DNA from: CAZRCZ01 sp964598765
GTDB taxonomy: Bacteria; Sumerlaeota; Sumerlaeia; MVZB01; JAJFLK01
Direction: 5' to 3'
DNA length: 64,000 nt
NCBI GenBank assembly: GCA_964598765.1
Contig: CAZRCZ010000003.1
Span: 62,001 to 126,000, forward strand
Shown here: positions 41,881-50,159 of the stretch, piece after piece
Position numbering within the stretch: position 1 is the stretch's first letter
How the letters are laid out: each line of letters opens with the position of its first letter
Position numbers and translations under genes: made by a program
Notes under the pieces: model-generated
Databases searched by the model: none
The model's input: the letters and a program-made list of their open reading frames with translations, nothing else
What the model was told of the DNA's origin: nothing

Positions 41881-41910
41881 TGAACAGGGATAAACAGGAT
41901 GAACGGGATT
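41881..41910. repeat. Simple repeat 'acaggat'
   Basis: TGAACAGGGATAAACAGGAT is followed by GAACGGGATT: three imperfect 10-bp units ahead of the next gene's ribosome site. Confidence 0.45.
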
Positions 41911-41928
41911 AGGAAGGAGATATGGAAC

Positions 41929-43074
41929 ATGCAAATTCGGACATGGATTGCGACGGTGATTTTGGCGGGCGGCGCGGCGGTTTCCGTGCGCGCTCATGAC
42001 ATTTGGGGAACGAATCGTCCGGCGCCGCAGGATCGGGTCGTGGCGCAGGCCCCCGCCGCCAAACCCGCCGCGCCGGCCTCGCAACCGGCCGCCGCGCCCG
42101 GCGTGAGCGGACAAGCGCCGTTGAAATTCAAACTTTTCCGCGGACGGGACATTCTCCCTCCCGAAGCGTTGAAGGTATTGGTCAACGCGCACGGCGGATT
42201 CGCCGTGGATCGGCGTCCGGGAAAAGGGGAAACCTACTTCGCGCTTCCGGGAGCGGGAATTCTCCAACTTTCCGCCGATATGAAATCGGTCAAACTGCTC
42301 GACACGCCGCCGGAAATCGTCAAGGGAACCATGCACAACGCGAAAATTTGGTTCACGTCGAGCGGTCAGGCGTTTCTGACTTTCCCCGGCGTTGACGTCG
42401 CCAAGGTTTTCACGACGACGCTGGACGGCAAACTCGTGGCGACGCTCGACACGCCCGCGCCCGGCATGGATTTCGACGAGCCGACGGTGAACGACTATTT
42501 CGCCAAGAACGGCAAATTCATCCCGACCGACGTGGAGGAACTCGACGGCCTTTTCTACGTCACCACCGGATATTCGGCGCTGGATTACGTGCTTACTGCG
42601 AAGATCGAGAACACCAATCCGTTTCAGGTCAAATGGAACGATCTTGCTTTTGGTGGGCGTGGAAACGGACCGGGGCAGTTCGGAACCGGGCACGGGATCA
42701 CCGTTCCCCCCGGAACGAAGCGGATTGACGTCGCGGATCGTCCCCATTCGGAAATTGACCGATTCAGCCGCTACGGTCGTTACAAATCCACGCTTTCCCT
42801 GCCCGCCGGATGTTTGCCGTGCGACACCGATTGGGAGGGGGATTATCAGGTCATCGGTTGCTTGGAAGGTCCGGACAAGAAATTGGGCGCGCCGATTTAT
42901 ATCCTGAAGGATGAAAAAATCGTCTCGACGATCACGCCGAGGGAGGATTTCGGATTGGATAAATTCACGCACGTCCACAACGCGACCTTGCGGTTGGTCG
43001 GCGGCAAACTCTACATTATTGCGCAGGCGTGGAATCCGGGGGATTTCGCCGTTTTTGAGCAGATGACGGAATGA
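41929..43074 (+). CDS. Secreted NHL/propeller-like protein
   Basis: This is a 381-residue protein with a Sec signal (WIATVILAGGAAVSVRAHD) and an Ala/Pro-rich linker (about 35-65). A six-bladed-propeller-like body follows: LPPEALKVLVNAHGGFAVD, ETYFALPGAGILQLSADM, VEELDGLFYVTTGYSALDYV, GPGQFGTGHGITVPPGTKRI (a typical NHL-repeat motif) and FTHVHNATLRLVGGKLYIIA. An AAGGAG ribosome site precedes the ATG at 41929; an in-frame start at 41899 is less likely. It is followed 24 bp later by a cupin gene, suggesting linked metabolism of an unknown small molecule. It is not recognised as a named enzyme. Confidence 0.7.
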   Translation: MQIRTWIATVILAGGAAVSVRAHDIWGTNRPAPQDRVVAQAPAAKPAAPASQPAAAPGVSGQAPLKFKLFRGRDILPPEALKVLVNAHGGFAVDRRPGKGETYFALPGAGILQLSADMKSVKLLDTPPEIVKGTMHNAKIWFTSSGQAFLTFPGVDVAKVFTTTLDGKLVATLDTPAPGMDFDEPTVNDYFAKNGKFIPTDVEELDGLFYVTTGYSALDYVLTAKIENTNPFQVKWNDLAFGGRGNGPGQFGTGHGITVPPGTKRIDVADRPHSEIDRFSRYGRYKSTLSLPAGCLPCDTDWEGDYQVIGCLEGPDKKLGAPIYILKDEKIVSTITPREDFGLDKFTHVHNATLRLVGGKLYIIAQAWNPGDFAVFEQMTE

Positions 43075-43098
43075 CAAAAAATTAAGGAGTTGAAGGGC

Positions 43099-44346
43099 AT
43101 GCAGAAGGCTAAGGGAAGTAAAGTCGAAAAATTGGCCGCCGAAGCGTTGGAGGCGGGGGAAGGGATTTTGCGGCTCGCGCCGAATTGGGTCCCGCGCTCG
43201 TTCCTTCATCCGGGAAGGCGGATCAAGCTCGCGCCGCAGGATTATTACGCGCTTGGAACGCATCGCGGCGGCATTGACGAACGGTGGTTCGCCTCGACGA
43301 CCGCCGCCGCCAATGAAGGTGCGCCCGCCGACGAAGGCTTGAGCTACGTCGTTCACGACGGAAAGCAATTCACCCTGCGCGACGCCATCGCCTCCCACGG
43401 CGAGCGGATGATCGGCAAGGCGATCTGGAAAAAATACAAACGCTGGCCGGTCTATAGCAAATTCTTCGACAACATGGGACCGATCCCGCATCATATGCAC
43501 CAAAACGCCAAGCAGGCGGCGTTGCTCGGATTGGAGGGAAAACCGGAATCGTATTATTTTCCTCCGCAACTTAATGCCATCGGCAACAATTTTCCCTATA
43601 CGTTTTTCGGTTTGGAGCCGGGAACGAAGAAGCAAGACGTGCGGCGTTGCCTTGAGCGATGGAACGAAGGGGACAACGGCATCCTCGACCTCTCCAAGGC
43701 ATATCGGCTGAAACCGGGAACCGGGTGGCTCGTGCCGCCCTGCATACTTCACGCGCCCGGTTCGCTGGTCACGTATGAGCCGCAATGGGGAAGCGACGTT
43801 TTCGGAATGTATCAATCGCTCGTCGAGGGTCGCGCCGTGCCTTGGAGTTTGCTCGTAAAGGACGTGCCGAAAAACAAACACAAGGATTTGGATTATCTGG
43901 TGGACCAGCTCGATTGGGATGCCAACGTGGACCCGAACTTCAAGGACAACCATTATTTGGAGCCGATCATCGCCGCCGGAAGCGAGCAAGAAGGATGGGT
44001 GGACCGGTGGGTTGTTTATGGCAAAGTCGCCGGCGAGGAACTTTTCTCCGCGAAGGAACTCACCGTCGCGCCCGGGCGCAAAACGACGCTCAAAGACAAC
44101 GGCGCGTCGGGCGTGATCGTCGTCCAAGGACGCGGACGCATCGGCAATCTTTCGCTCGACTGCCCCTCGATGATCCGCTTCGGCGAAATGACCGAGGACG
44201 AAGTCTTCATCACCGCCGACGCCGCGCGTGAAGGCATCACCGTCGAGAACCTCGGCGCCGACTGCCCGCTGGTTTTGCTCCGTTATTTTGGTCCGGGCGT
44301 CAATCCGAATGCGCCGAAGGTGGGGGATCATAAGAAGCGGAGATAA
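43099..44346 (+). CDS. Cupin-domain protein, type I phosphomannose isomerase-like
   Basis: This is a 415-residue cytosolic protein without a signal peptide. The first cupin carries the metal ligands in GPIPHHMHQN (H131, H132, H134). LKPGTGWLVPPCILHAPGSL supplies a further His typical of sugar-isomerase cupins, and a second barrel (LTVAPGRKTTLKDNGASGVI, VVQGRGRIGNLSLDCPSMIR) follows, as in the two-cupin layout of mannose-6-phosphate isomerases. The substrate is not established. A perfect AAGGAG lies 9 nt before the ATG at 43099, which decides against the TTG at 43090. It follows the secreted propeller by 24 bp. Confidence 0.75.
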   Translation: MQKAKGSKVEKLAAEALEAGEGILRLAPNWVPRSFLHPGRRIKLAPQDYYALGTHRGGIDERWFASTTAAANEGAPADEGLSYVVHDGKQFTLRDAIASHGERMIGKAIWKKYKRWPVYSKFFDNMGPIPHHMHQNAKQAALLGLEGKPESYYFPPQLNAIGNNFPYTFFGLEPGTKKQDVRRCLERWNEGDNGILDLSKAYRLKPGTGWLVPPCILHAPGSLVTYEPQWGSDVFGMYQSLVEGRAVPWSLLVKDVPKNKHKDLDYLVDQLDWDANVDPNFKDNHYLEPIIAAGSEQEGWVDRWVVYGKVAGEELFSAKELTVAPGRKTTLKDNGASGVIVVQGRGRIGNLSLDCPSMIRFGEMTEDEVFITADAAREGITVENLGADCPLVLLRYFGPGVNPNAPKVGDHKKRR

Positions 44347-44366
44347 GAATTCGAGGAAGATAATTC

Positions 44367-45266
44367 ATGCTGGGTCCATACGCCCTAAAAGCTCTGGAAT
44401 ACTACGCCGATCAGGTGCGGAAGGATTCGCCGGACCTTTATTTCTATTATCGGTTTTACGAGTTCAACTTTCAAATTTGCCATATACCCGACCACGCCGA
44501 ACTCGTGCGCAAAGCTATCATCAGGATCCTGAAATCCGATCCCTATGCTTATGGCTCAACGATTCCGCTTGAAATGGAGGTCCTCACGGAAAGCGATCTC
44601 GAAGAAATCGCTCCGGCAATCACTTTTGGTGGCGATGAGAACGCGGCCCGATTTTTGCGCGGAAAACTTTGGACCGACGCCGCCGTTGGACAAGAGGACA
44701 AGGGGAAATTCGCGGACCGCGCGCTCAAGGAACTCGAAGCCATTCCGCCCGATCTTCGCGATCATGAATTTTGGTATTCGCTTACTGAGTGTTATCGCGC
44801 CGTCGATTACGAACGGTATAAAGCGTCGGTTCCGAAACTTCTGGAGTCCGGGGAACCGGCTTGGCGCGCGTTTGATCTCATTCACGCGCTCCGCGAGGCG
44901 GCGATCCACCGGGACTGGTCAAACTACGATTCTTGGAGAAAAGAATGGGACGCCCTGCCCGTCAATGCGCATTTTTGCGATTGCTACTTTAATGGGCTTT
45001 ACAACTACGACGGCCTCCGTGCTCTTGAGACTGGGAACACGGATCTCATCCCCGACCTTCTCCGCAAAGCAATGGAAGTTCGGGGTTGTGCTCATCTCAA
45101 TTCGGGCGGCGCAAACCTGAGACTTGTTGAGGCGCTGATTCCCCTTGGTCTTTTCCCAAAAGAATGTGCCGCTTATCTCGACGCCTCCGAACAGTTCGGC
45201 AAGAATCCGAAGACTGAAGAACTCCGCGCGCGCCTCGCATCCATTCCACCGAAAGCGTCCACCTGA
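44367..45266 (+). CDS. Conserved-looking helical protein, unknown function
   Basis: This is a 299-residue soluble, helix-rich protein. Regularly spaced helical pairs (ALEYYADQVRKDSPDLYFYY, ESDLEEIAPAITFGGDENA, DHEFWYSLTECYRAVDYERY, PDLLRKAMEVRGCAHLN) suggest a TPR- or Sel1-like repeat scaffold, although no single unit is canonical. No signal, membrane helix or catalytic motif is seen. It lies 20 bp after the cupin gene with GAGGAAG before the ATG, so it is probably the third gene of that operon. Confidence 0.6.
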   Translation: MLGPYALKALEYYADQVRKDSPDLYFYYRFYEFNFQICHIPDHAELVRKAIIRILKSDPYAYGSTIPLEMEVLTESDLEEIAPAITFGGDENAARFLRGKLWTDAAVGQEDKGKFADRALKELEAIPPDLRDHEFWYSLTECYRAVDYERYKASVPKLLESGEPAWRAFDLIHALREAAIHRDWSNYDSWRKEWDALPVNAHFCDCYFNGLYNYDGLRALETGNTDLIPDLLRKAMEVRGCAHLNSGGANLRLVEALIPLGLFPKECAAYLDASEQFGKNPKTEELRARLASIPPKAST

Positions 45267-45480
45267 GTTCGCTGGAGATCGCCGTTTGAATCCAAATTTT
45301 CCCAGCAAAGTGTCTCACGGAAAATTCATATTCGGCAAAAGCGTAAAGCCAAACGTCGTCAACGCGATCGAGGGACAAGCAAAAGTTAGAATGGAAGCGG
45401 CTATCCGATGCGGCCAAATTTCAGTATCAATCCGTTGTGCCGAAGCTGGGTCCGTGGTAATCTGACCGGACGCCGGAGGG

Positions 45481-45495
45481 GACCGCAACACGGTC
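45481..45495 (+). promoter_or_regulatory. Small hairpin in the leader of the Moco oxidoreductase gene
   Basis: GACCG-CAACA-CGGTC forms a 5-bp stem with a 5-nt loop, 35 nt ahead of the start codon. It is too small to be a complete molybdenum-cofactor riboswitch. It may only influence translation. Confidence 0.3.
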
Positions 45496-45529
45496 TCGCC
45501 GAAAGGGAATTGAGGAAAGATCACGTTCC

Positions 45530-46156
45530 ATGTCGGTCCTTGAGAAATTCAAAAAGCCAACGGATCCGAAACTCCAAGAGCGCGTGCCCCCCGGGCAACG
45601 CTTGACTCAAGGATTTCCGGTCCTTACCTATGGTCCGGTCCCGATGATCAGCACGGCGACGTGGCGGTTTCGCGTGACCGGACTGGTCGAGGCGGAAAAA
45701 ATCTGGACGTGGGACGAGTTTATGCGTCTTCCGCAGAGCGAAATCCATTGCGACATTCATTGCGTCACGACTTGGAGCAAACTCGACACCGTTTGGCAAG
45801 GGGTCAAATTCGACGATTTGATGAAGGAAATCCAAGTCAAACCCCAAGCCAAATTCGTTATGCAACATTGCTACGGCGGCTACACGACGAATTTGCCTCT
45901 GGCGACGATGATGGACGACGACGTCCTCTTGGCGCACACGTTCAACGGCGAACCGCTTGAATCCGAGCATGGCGGACCCTTGCGCGTCGTCGTTCCCAAA
46001 CTTTATTTCTGGAAAAGCGCGAAGTGGATTAACCGGCTCGATTTCATGGCCGAGGACCGCCTCGGTTTTTGGGAAGAGAACGGCTATCACAACGTCGCCG
46101 ATCCGTGGCGCGAGGAGCGCTACGCGCCGCCGGAGCAATATCAGCGGTTCAAATGA
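45530..46156 (+). CDS. Sulfite oxidase-like molybdopterin-dependent oxidoreductase
   Basis: This is a 208-residue single-domain protein of the sulfite oxidase/YedY fold. The molybdenum-ligating cysteine is C78 in CDIHCVTTWSKLDTVWQGV. FVMQHCYGGYTTNLPL, GEPLESEHGGPLRVVVPKLY and WKSAKWINRLDFMAEDRLGF are typical of the group. It lacks a signal peptide or Tat motif, so it appears cytosolic, unlike MsrP/YedY. There is no haem or dimerisation domain. The next gene, a radical SAM enzyme, starts within its stop codon (ATGA), an unusually tight coupling. The electron partner and substrate are unknown. Confidence 0.88.
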   Translation: MSVLEKFKKPTDPKLQERVPPGQRLTQGFPVLTYGPVPMISTATWRFRVTGLVEAEKIWTWDEFMRLPQSEIHCDIHCVTTWSKLDTVWQGVKFDDLMKEIQVKPQAKFVMQHCYGGYTTNLPLATMMDDDVLLAHTFNGEPLESEHGGPLRVVVPKLYFWKSAKWINRLDFMAEDRLGFWEENGYHNVADPWREERYAPPEQYQRFK

Positions 46157-47316
46157 GGCTTCATTCGCAAAATGGCCGTTCCTCTTTTTCCGCGTGGGCG
46201 CGGGCCGCGCGGCGCACCGCCAAATATCATCTGGCCGATGCCGTGGGGCTTCGCGTCAAGCCGCTCAAGCTCCGTCTCGCCCTGACCGACCGATGCAACG
46301 CCAAATGCGTGATGTGCAATATCTGGAAGCAGGTGGACAACAACGCGCCGTCGCTTCCGGAGGAAATCACGATCCCCGAAATCGACAAGATGCTGACGGT
46401 GAATGCGCGGTTTTTTTCCGATCTGCGCCACGTCGCGCTGACCGGCGGCGAACCGACCCTCCGGCGCGATCTGGCCGATATTTTCCGCGTCTTCACCGAG
46501 CATCTCCCCGACATCACGATGTCCACCAACACCAACGGTTTTTCGACGGCCAAGACCGTGGGCATGATCGAGGAGGTCATGAAGTTCCGCAAAAAACTGA
46601 CCGTGATGATCTCGATTGACGGCATCGGCGAGGGGCATGACACGGTGCGCGGCGTGAAGAACGTCTATCGCCACTGCGCCGCGACGATTGACGGACTGAT
46701 CGAACTTCGGAATGAAAACAAGGGACTCAAGCTGGAAATCAACCATTGCATGACCGCGCTGAACTTTGAGGAATGTGAAAAGGTTTTTGACCTTTGCCGG
46801 GAAAAGGGACTGAGCTTCAATCCGATTTACGTCATTCAGGGACAGCTTTACCACAACGAGGGGATGGATTTGGAACTCGGCAAGAAGGGGCGGGAGCACC
46901 TCATCAAGGCGATTGAACTCCTGCGCAAGGCCGACACCTCCCTTCAACTCCGCGAGATCATCGAGCAACTTCAGGGCAAGGAGCGCGACTTCGATTGCTG
47001 GGCGGGGCGGACACAATTTTTCATCGAGGAAAATTGCGACGTGTTCCCCAACGGCGGATGCCCGTCGTGGTATCGCATCGGCAATCTGCGCGACCACGAT
47101 TTCGATTTTTCCCGCCTGCTTGCGACCAAGGAGGCGGATAAAGTTCTCAACACGGCCAAGCAATGCCGGATGTGCAGACTTTCATGCGAGACCATGACGA
47201 CGCTCAGCTATCCGGAGGCTTTGTCCGGTTATCGCCGCTCCATCGAGCCTCTGCCCGATTCCGGCGACATTCACCGCGAGGAATTGGAAGAAGATCTGAT
47301 CGGCTCGGATGCCTGA
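46153..47316 (+). CDS. Radical SAM protein with SPASM-like C-terminal cysteines
   Basis: This is a 387-residue enzyme using S-adenosylmethionine and [4Fe-4S] clusters. The RS cluster motif RCNAKCVMCNIW gives C48, C52 and C55; HVALTGGEPTLRRDLADIF is the GGE motif; TMSTNTNGF and ISIDGIGEGHDTVRG are barrel strands. C-terminal cysteines (DFDCWAGR, EENCDVFPNGGCPSW, KQCRMCRLSC) indicate auxiliary clusters of SPASM/twitch type, as in peptide-modifying or cofactor enzymes. Translation is coupled to the Moco oxidoreductase (ATGA overlap at 46153), so the two may act on one substrate or cofactor. No small precursor peptide gene is obvious nearby. Confidence 0.88.
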   Translation: MRLHSQNGRSSFSAWARAARRTAKYHLADAVGLRVKPLKLRLALTDRCNAKCVMCNIWKQVDNNAPSLPEEITIPEIDKMLTVNARFFSDLRHVALTGGEPTLRRDLADIFRVFTEHLPDITMSTNTNGFSTAKTVGMIEEVMKFRKKLTVMISIDGIGEGHDTVRGVKNVYRHCAATIDGLIELRNENKGLKLEINHCMTALNFEECEKVFDLCREKGLSFNPIYVIQGQLYHNEGMDLELGKKGREHLIKAIELLRKADTSLQLREIIEQLQGKERDFDCWAGRTQFFIEENCDVFPNGGCPSWYRIGNLRDHDFDFSRLLATKEADKVLNTAKQCRMCRLSCETMTTLSYPEALSGYRRSIEPLPDSGDIHREELEEDLIGSDA

Positions 47317-47532
47317 CGACGCGGCCCGGGGGGGGTGACTGTAATCGCGATTGCCAAACCGGCTGTCTTCTTCACGAGCTGGACGCCCTTGACTCATGCC
47401 GGACCTCGCCCGAAAATGTCTCGCTCGATTCTTTCTCCCGGAGATACGAAAATTTAAGCAGGTGCGGATCAATCCACTGGTTAAGCCAAGTGGGCTGGAC
47501 ATTGACGAATCTATCCTGCGTCAATCGGGAAG

Positions 47533-49089
47533 ATGGAATCCGTCCACGTTATGATTGCAAGAAGCGCAAAATTGGCTTATGGGCCTCGCCTGATCCTTTC
47601 GGCGGGAACCGTGATCCTCTTCCTTTTCTTGACGGAGGGGGCTTTTCGCGGCTATTACGCCGTCACGGGCAGACCGACGGATTCCGCTCCCCCGTCCACC
47701 GAAGCGGAATATCGCAACCGCTGGCTGGAATGGCACCGCGACGGCAAGGAAGATTTGTTCTATGGCTTTGTCCAATATGATCAGGAACTGGGTTGGGCTC
47801 CAAGACCAAATTTTTCTCAGCAGGACGCCGCGCATCGTCCCGTCATCACTCTTAACTCGCGCGGCGCGCGATGCCTGAGGGATATTCCCCATGAGAGATC
47901 CGCGGGCAGAAAACGGATCGTCGCCGTCGGCGATTCATTCACCTTCGGCTTCGGCTCGGCGGACGACGAAATCTGGCCCGCTCTTCTGGAACGCGAATTG
48001 CAAAATTGCGAGGTGGTCAATCTTGGGGTCGTCGGATATGGCGGGGATCAGCAGGCGCTTTTTCTTGAAAGGGAGGGGATTCGATATTTGCCCGACGTCG
48101 TTTTAGTCGGATTCTACGAGGATGACGCGGATCGCAATCTGGCCGCCTTCCGCGATTTCGCCAAACCGCAATTCGTTTTGGAAAGGGGAGAATTAAAATT
48201 GACTCATGTGCCCGTCCCTTCGCCGCAAGAGGTTCTGGCGGGGCAAACCTATCGTCCTCCCGCGAGTTACGCGCTTGATTATTTCGAGCGGAGATGGAGG
48301 CGCCGCACTGTCGAATTCGGAAGCAACAACGCCCACCTCCAAACCCGGCGGGAGGATTTGGCGCGCGCCCTTCTTGCGCGAATGAGCAAAACCGCCGAAG
48401 GTTCGGGAGCCAAAATGTTGGTCGTCTTTATTCCCTTGGACGTGGATCACATTTTTACCGAGGGTAATCTTCCCGCCGAAATGTCGCAATGGGCGACCGA
48501 AGACGGCTACGCCTTCCTCGATCTCGCCCCCGCGTTTCTGGACGCCATGCAAAAAAAAGGGCGCAGTCCCTACTCCGGCCACTTCAACCGCCTCGGACAC
48601 TTTCTTGCCGCCGAGGCGATCCGGGGAAAATTGACCGCGCTTCATTGGGCGATCCCGGCGCAACCGGAAACTTTGACTCAAATGCTCGACGAAGTCGGTG
48701 AGGAGAAGGACAAAAAACCAATGAACCTCGCCGATCATCTCCGAAGGGGAGATTTGCTCTACAATCAGAATCGCCTTGAAGAGGCATTGATTGAATACGA
48801 CAAAGCCCTAACGCTCAAACCTGATTTTCCGGAGATTCACAATAACACGGCGCTAACTTTGGAAAGATTGGGTCGCTCCGACGAAGCCAAGGCGCATTAT
48901 CTCCAAGCCTTGCGGCTCAAACCAGACTACGCCGAGGCGGAAAACAATTTGGGGGCGCTACTCGCCGGTCAAGGCAAGACCGGCGAGGCCGTCGCTCATT
49001 TTCAATCGGCGCTTCGGATCAAGCCTGACTACGCCGAAGCGCGCCAAAACTTGACCCAAGCTCTGAACGACGGCCAAAGCAAACCTTGA
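47533..49089 (+). CDS. Membrane-anchored SGNH hydrolase-like protein with C-terminal TPRs
   Basis: This is a 518-residue protein. One N-terminal membrane helix (LILSAGTVILFLFLTEGAF) precedes an SGNH/GDSL domain with the nucleophile in VGDSFTFGFGSADDE (S135), EVVNLGVVGYGGDQQ (block II Gly) and YSGHFNRLGHFLAAEAI near residue 360 (catalytic His). Three TPR units close the protein (GDLLYNQNRLEEALIEYDKA, PEIHNNTALTLERLGRSDEA, AEAENNLGALLAGQGKTGEA; about 395-510). SGNH domains of this sort act as O-acyl esterases or transferases on surface polymers; the TPR part would recruit partners. The TPR side probably faces the same compartment as the hydrolase. An ATG at 47551 is an alternative start. Confidence 0.82.
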   Translation: MESVHVMIARSAKLAYGPRLILSAGTVILFLFLTEGAFRGYYAVTGRPTDSAPPSTEAEYRNRWLEWHRDGKEDLFYGFVQYDQELGWAPRPNFSQQDAAHRPVITLNSRGARCLRDIPHERSAGRKRIVAVGDSFTFGFGSADDEIWPALLERELQNCEVVNLGVVGYGGDQQALFLEREGIRYLPDVVLVGFYEDDADRNLAAFRDFAKPQFVLERGELKLTHVPVPSPQEVLAGQTYRPPASYALDYFERRWRRRTVEFGSNNAHLQTRREDLARALLARMSKTAEGSGAKMLVVFIPLDVDHIFTEGNLPAEMSQWATEDGYAFLDLAPAFLDAMQKKGRSPYSGHFNRLGHFLAAEAIRGKLTALHWAIPAQPETLTQMLDEVGEEKDKKPMNLADHLRRGDLLYNQNRLEEALIEYDKALTLKPDFPEIHNNTALTLERLGRSDEAKAHYLQALRLKPDYAEAENNLGALLAGQGKTGEAVAHFQSALRIKPDYAEARQNLTQALNDGQSKP

Positions 49090-49104
49090 TCGCCAGCGCC
49101 GGCC

Positions 49105-49719
49105 TCAGCCTTTGGCGGCTTTGTGGAGTTCGGCAACCTTGTCCCAATTCACGACGTTCCACCACGCCGCGATGTAGTCGGGACGGCGGTTCTGGTAATT
49201 CAGGTAATAGGCGTGTTCCCAAACGTCCAGACCTAAAATCGGCGTCAGCCCCTGCATCAGGGGCGAATCCTGATTGGCGGAGTTGATCGCTTTGAGTTGT
49301 TTGTCCGGACCGACGCAAAGCCAAGCCCAGCCGCTTCCAAAGCGCGTCACGCCCAAGTTGGCCAGCGTTTCCTTGAACTTGGCGAAATCGCCGAAGGTGG
49401 CCTTGAGGTCGTCGGCGAGATTCCCCTTCGGATCGCCTCCTTTGCCGGGTCCCATGACTTGCCAAAAGAGACAATGATTGGAATGGCCGCCGGCGTTGTT
49501 GATGAGCGCTTGACGCTTCGCTTCGGGGACTTTCCCGATGTTTTTCAGAAGGTCCTCGACCGAAAGCTTGGCCAGATCGGGAAGGTCTTCCAGCGCCTTG
49601 TTGGCGTTGGTGATGTAAGCCTGATGATGCTTGCCGTGGTGGATTTCCATCGTTCGGGCGTCAATGTGCGGCTCCAGCGCGTTGAACGCGTAGGGCAATG
49701 CGGGAAGGGTGAAAGCCAT
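49105..49719 (-). CDS. Superoxide dismutase, Mn/Fe family
   Basis: This is a 204-residue cytosolic enzyme dismutating superoxide to H2O2 and O2. The N-terminus FTLPALPYAFNALEPHID, the metal ligands in MEIHHGKHHQAYI (His), NNAGGHSNHCLFWQVMGP (His) and LGLDVWEHAYYLNYQNRR (Asp and His) are all present. GGHSNHCLFW and the Gln in NSANQDSPLMQG are more typical of the Mn-type than of FeSOD, but metal use cannot be fixed by sequence. A strong AAGGAGGA ribosome site lies at 49729-49736. It is convergent with the SGNH-TPR gene (15-bp gap). Confidence 0.96.
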   Translation of the reverse strand: MAFTLPALPYAFNALEPHIDARTMEIHHGKHHQAYITNANKALEDLPDLAKLSVEDLLKNIGKVPEAKRQALINNAGGHSNHCLFWQVMGPGKGGDPKGNLADDLKATFGDFAKFKETLANLGVTRFGSGWAWLCVGPDKQLKAINSANQDSPLMQGLTPILGLDVWEHAYYLNYQNRRPDYIAAWWNVVNWDKVAELHKAAKG

Positions 49720-50159
49720 TTGAAGAGTCCTCCTTGAGTGGAATTACGGATTCGCTTGCGTTTCCTTGCCGGGGGTCATTTTCCAGAGCGGGGCACGAAA
49801 GGTCAAGGATTCCGTAACGTCGGGCGCATATCTCAGTTGTTTGAGGTCATGATAGAGTATGTAGGGTTCCCGAGCGGGCGGGGGCTTGGGAAACCCAAGT
49901 TGAAGCGGAGAGTCGTATGACAATGGACAACCTCAAAATCGGCCGGAGTTTGCTGGCCGAAATGGAATTGGGGACCCTCGCCGACCGCAACGGGGACTTC
50001 AACTTCTTATTCACCGCATCATTCAAACAATCATGATTTGCGCCCAAATTGCGCGCGAGCTTGCGAATAAATATCCCTTGTCCTATCATCAATGCGATCC
50101 ACGTTTGAGGATGAATCCAAACTGAAGGCTACGTCCAACTCGTCCACCCATCGCTCTCA
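49720..50159. other. 440-bp divergent region between sod and the kinase gene
   Basis: It holds the sod ribosome site (49729-49736), presumably two divergent promoters, and one short candidate ORF at 49917-50036. I see no other gene, repeat or RNA. Confidence 0.5.
49917..50036 (+). CDS. Candidate 39-residue small protein
   Basis: ATG at 49917 is preceded by GCGGAGAG at ribosome-site distance and opens a 39-codon frame ending TGA at 50034-50036. The peptide starts MTMDNLKIGRSLLAEMELG and ends FNFLFTASFKQS. It has no homologue I recognise. The good ribosome site is the only support; it could equally be noncoding leader DNA of the kinase gene. Confidence 0.25.
   Translation: MTMDNLKIGRSLLAEMELGTLADRNGDFNFLFTASFKQS

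Noticed and set aside
41863..44331. 822-codon minus-strand frame opposite the propeller and cupin genes
   Set aside because: It crosses two well-supported plus-strand genes with good ribosome sites and has only Arg/Val/Asp-rich sequence.
45470..45529. Molybdenum-cofactor riboswitch ahead of the Moco oxidoreductase
   Set aside because: The leader holds only one 5-bp hairpin, far short of the multi-stem Moco RNA.
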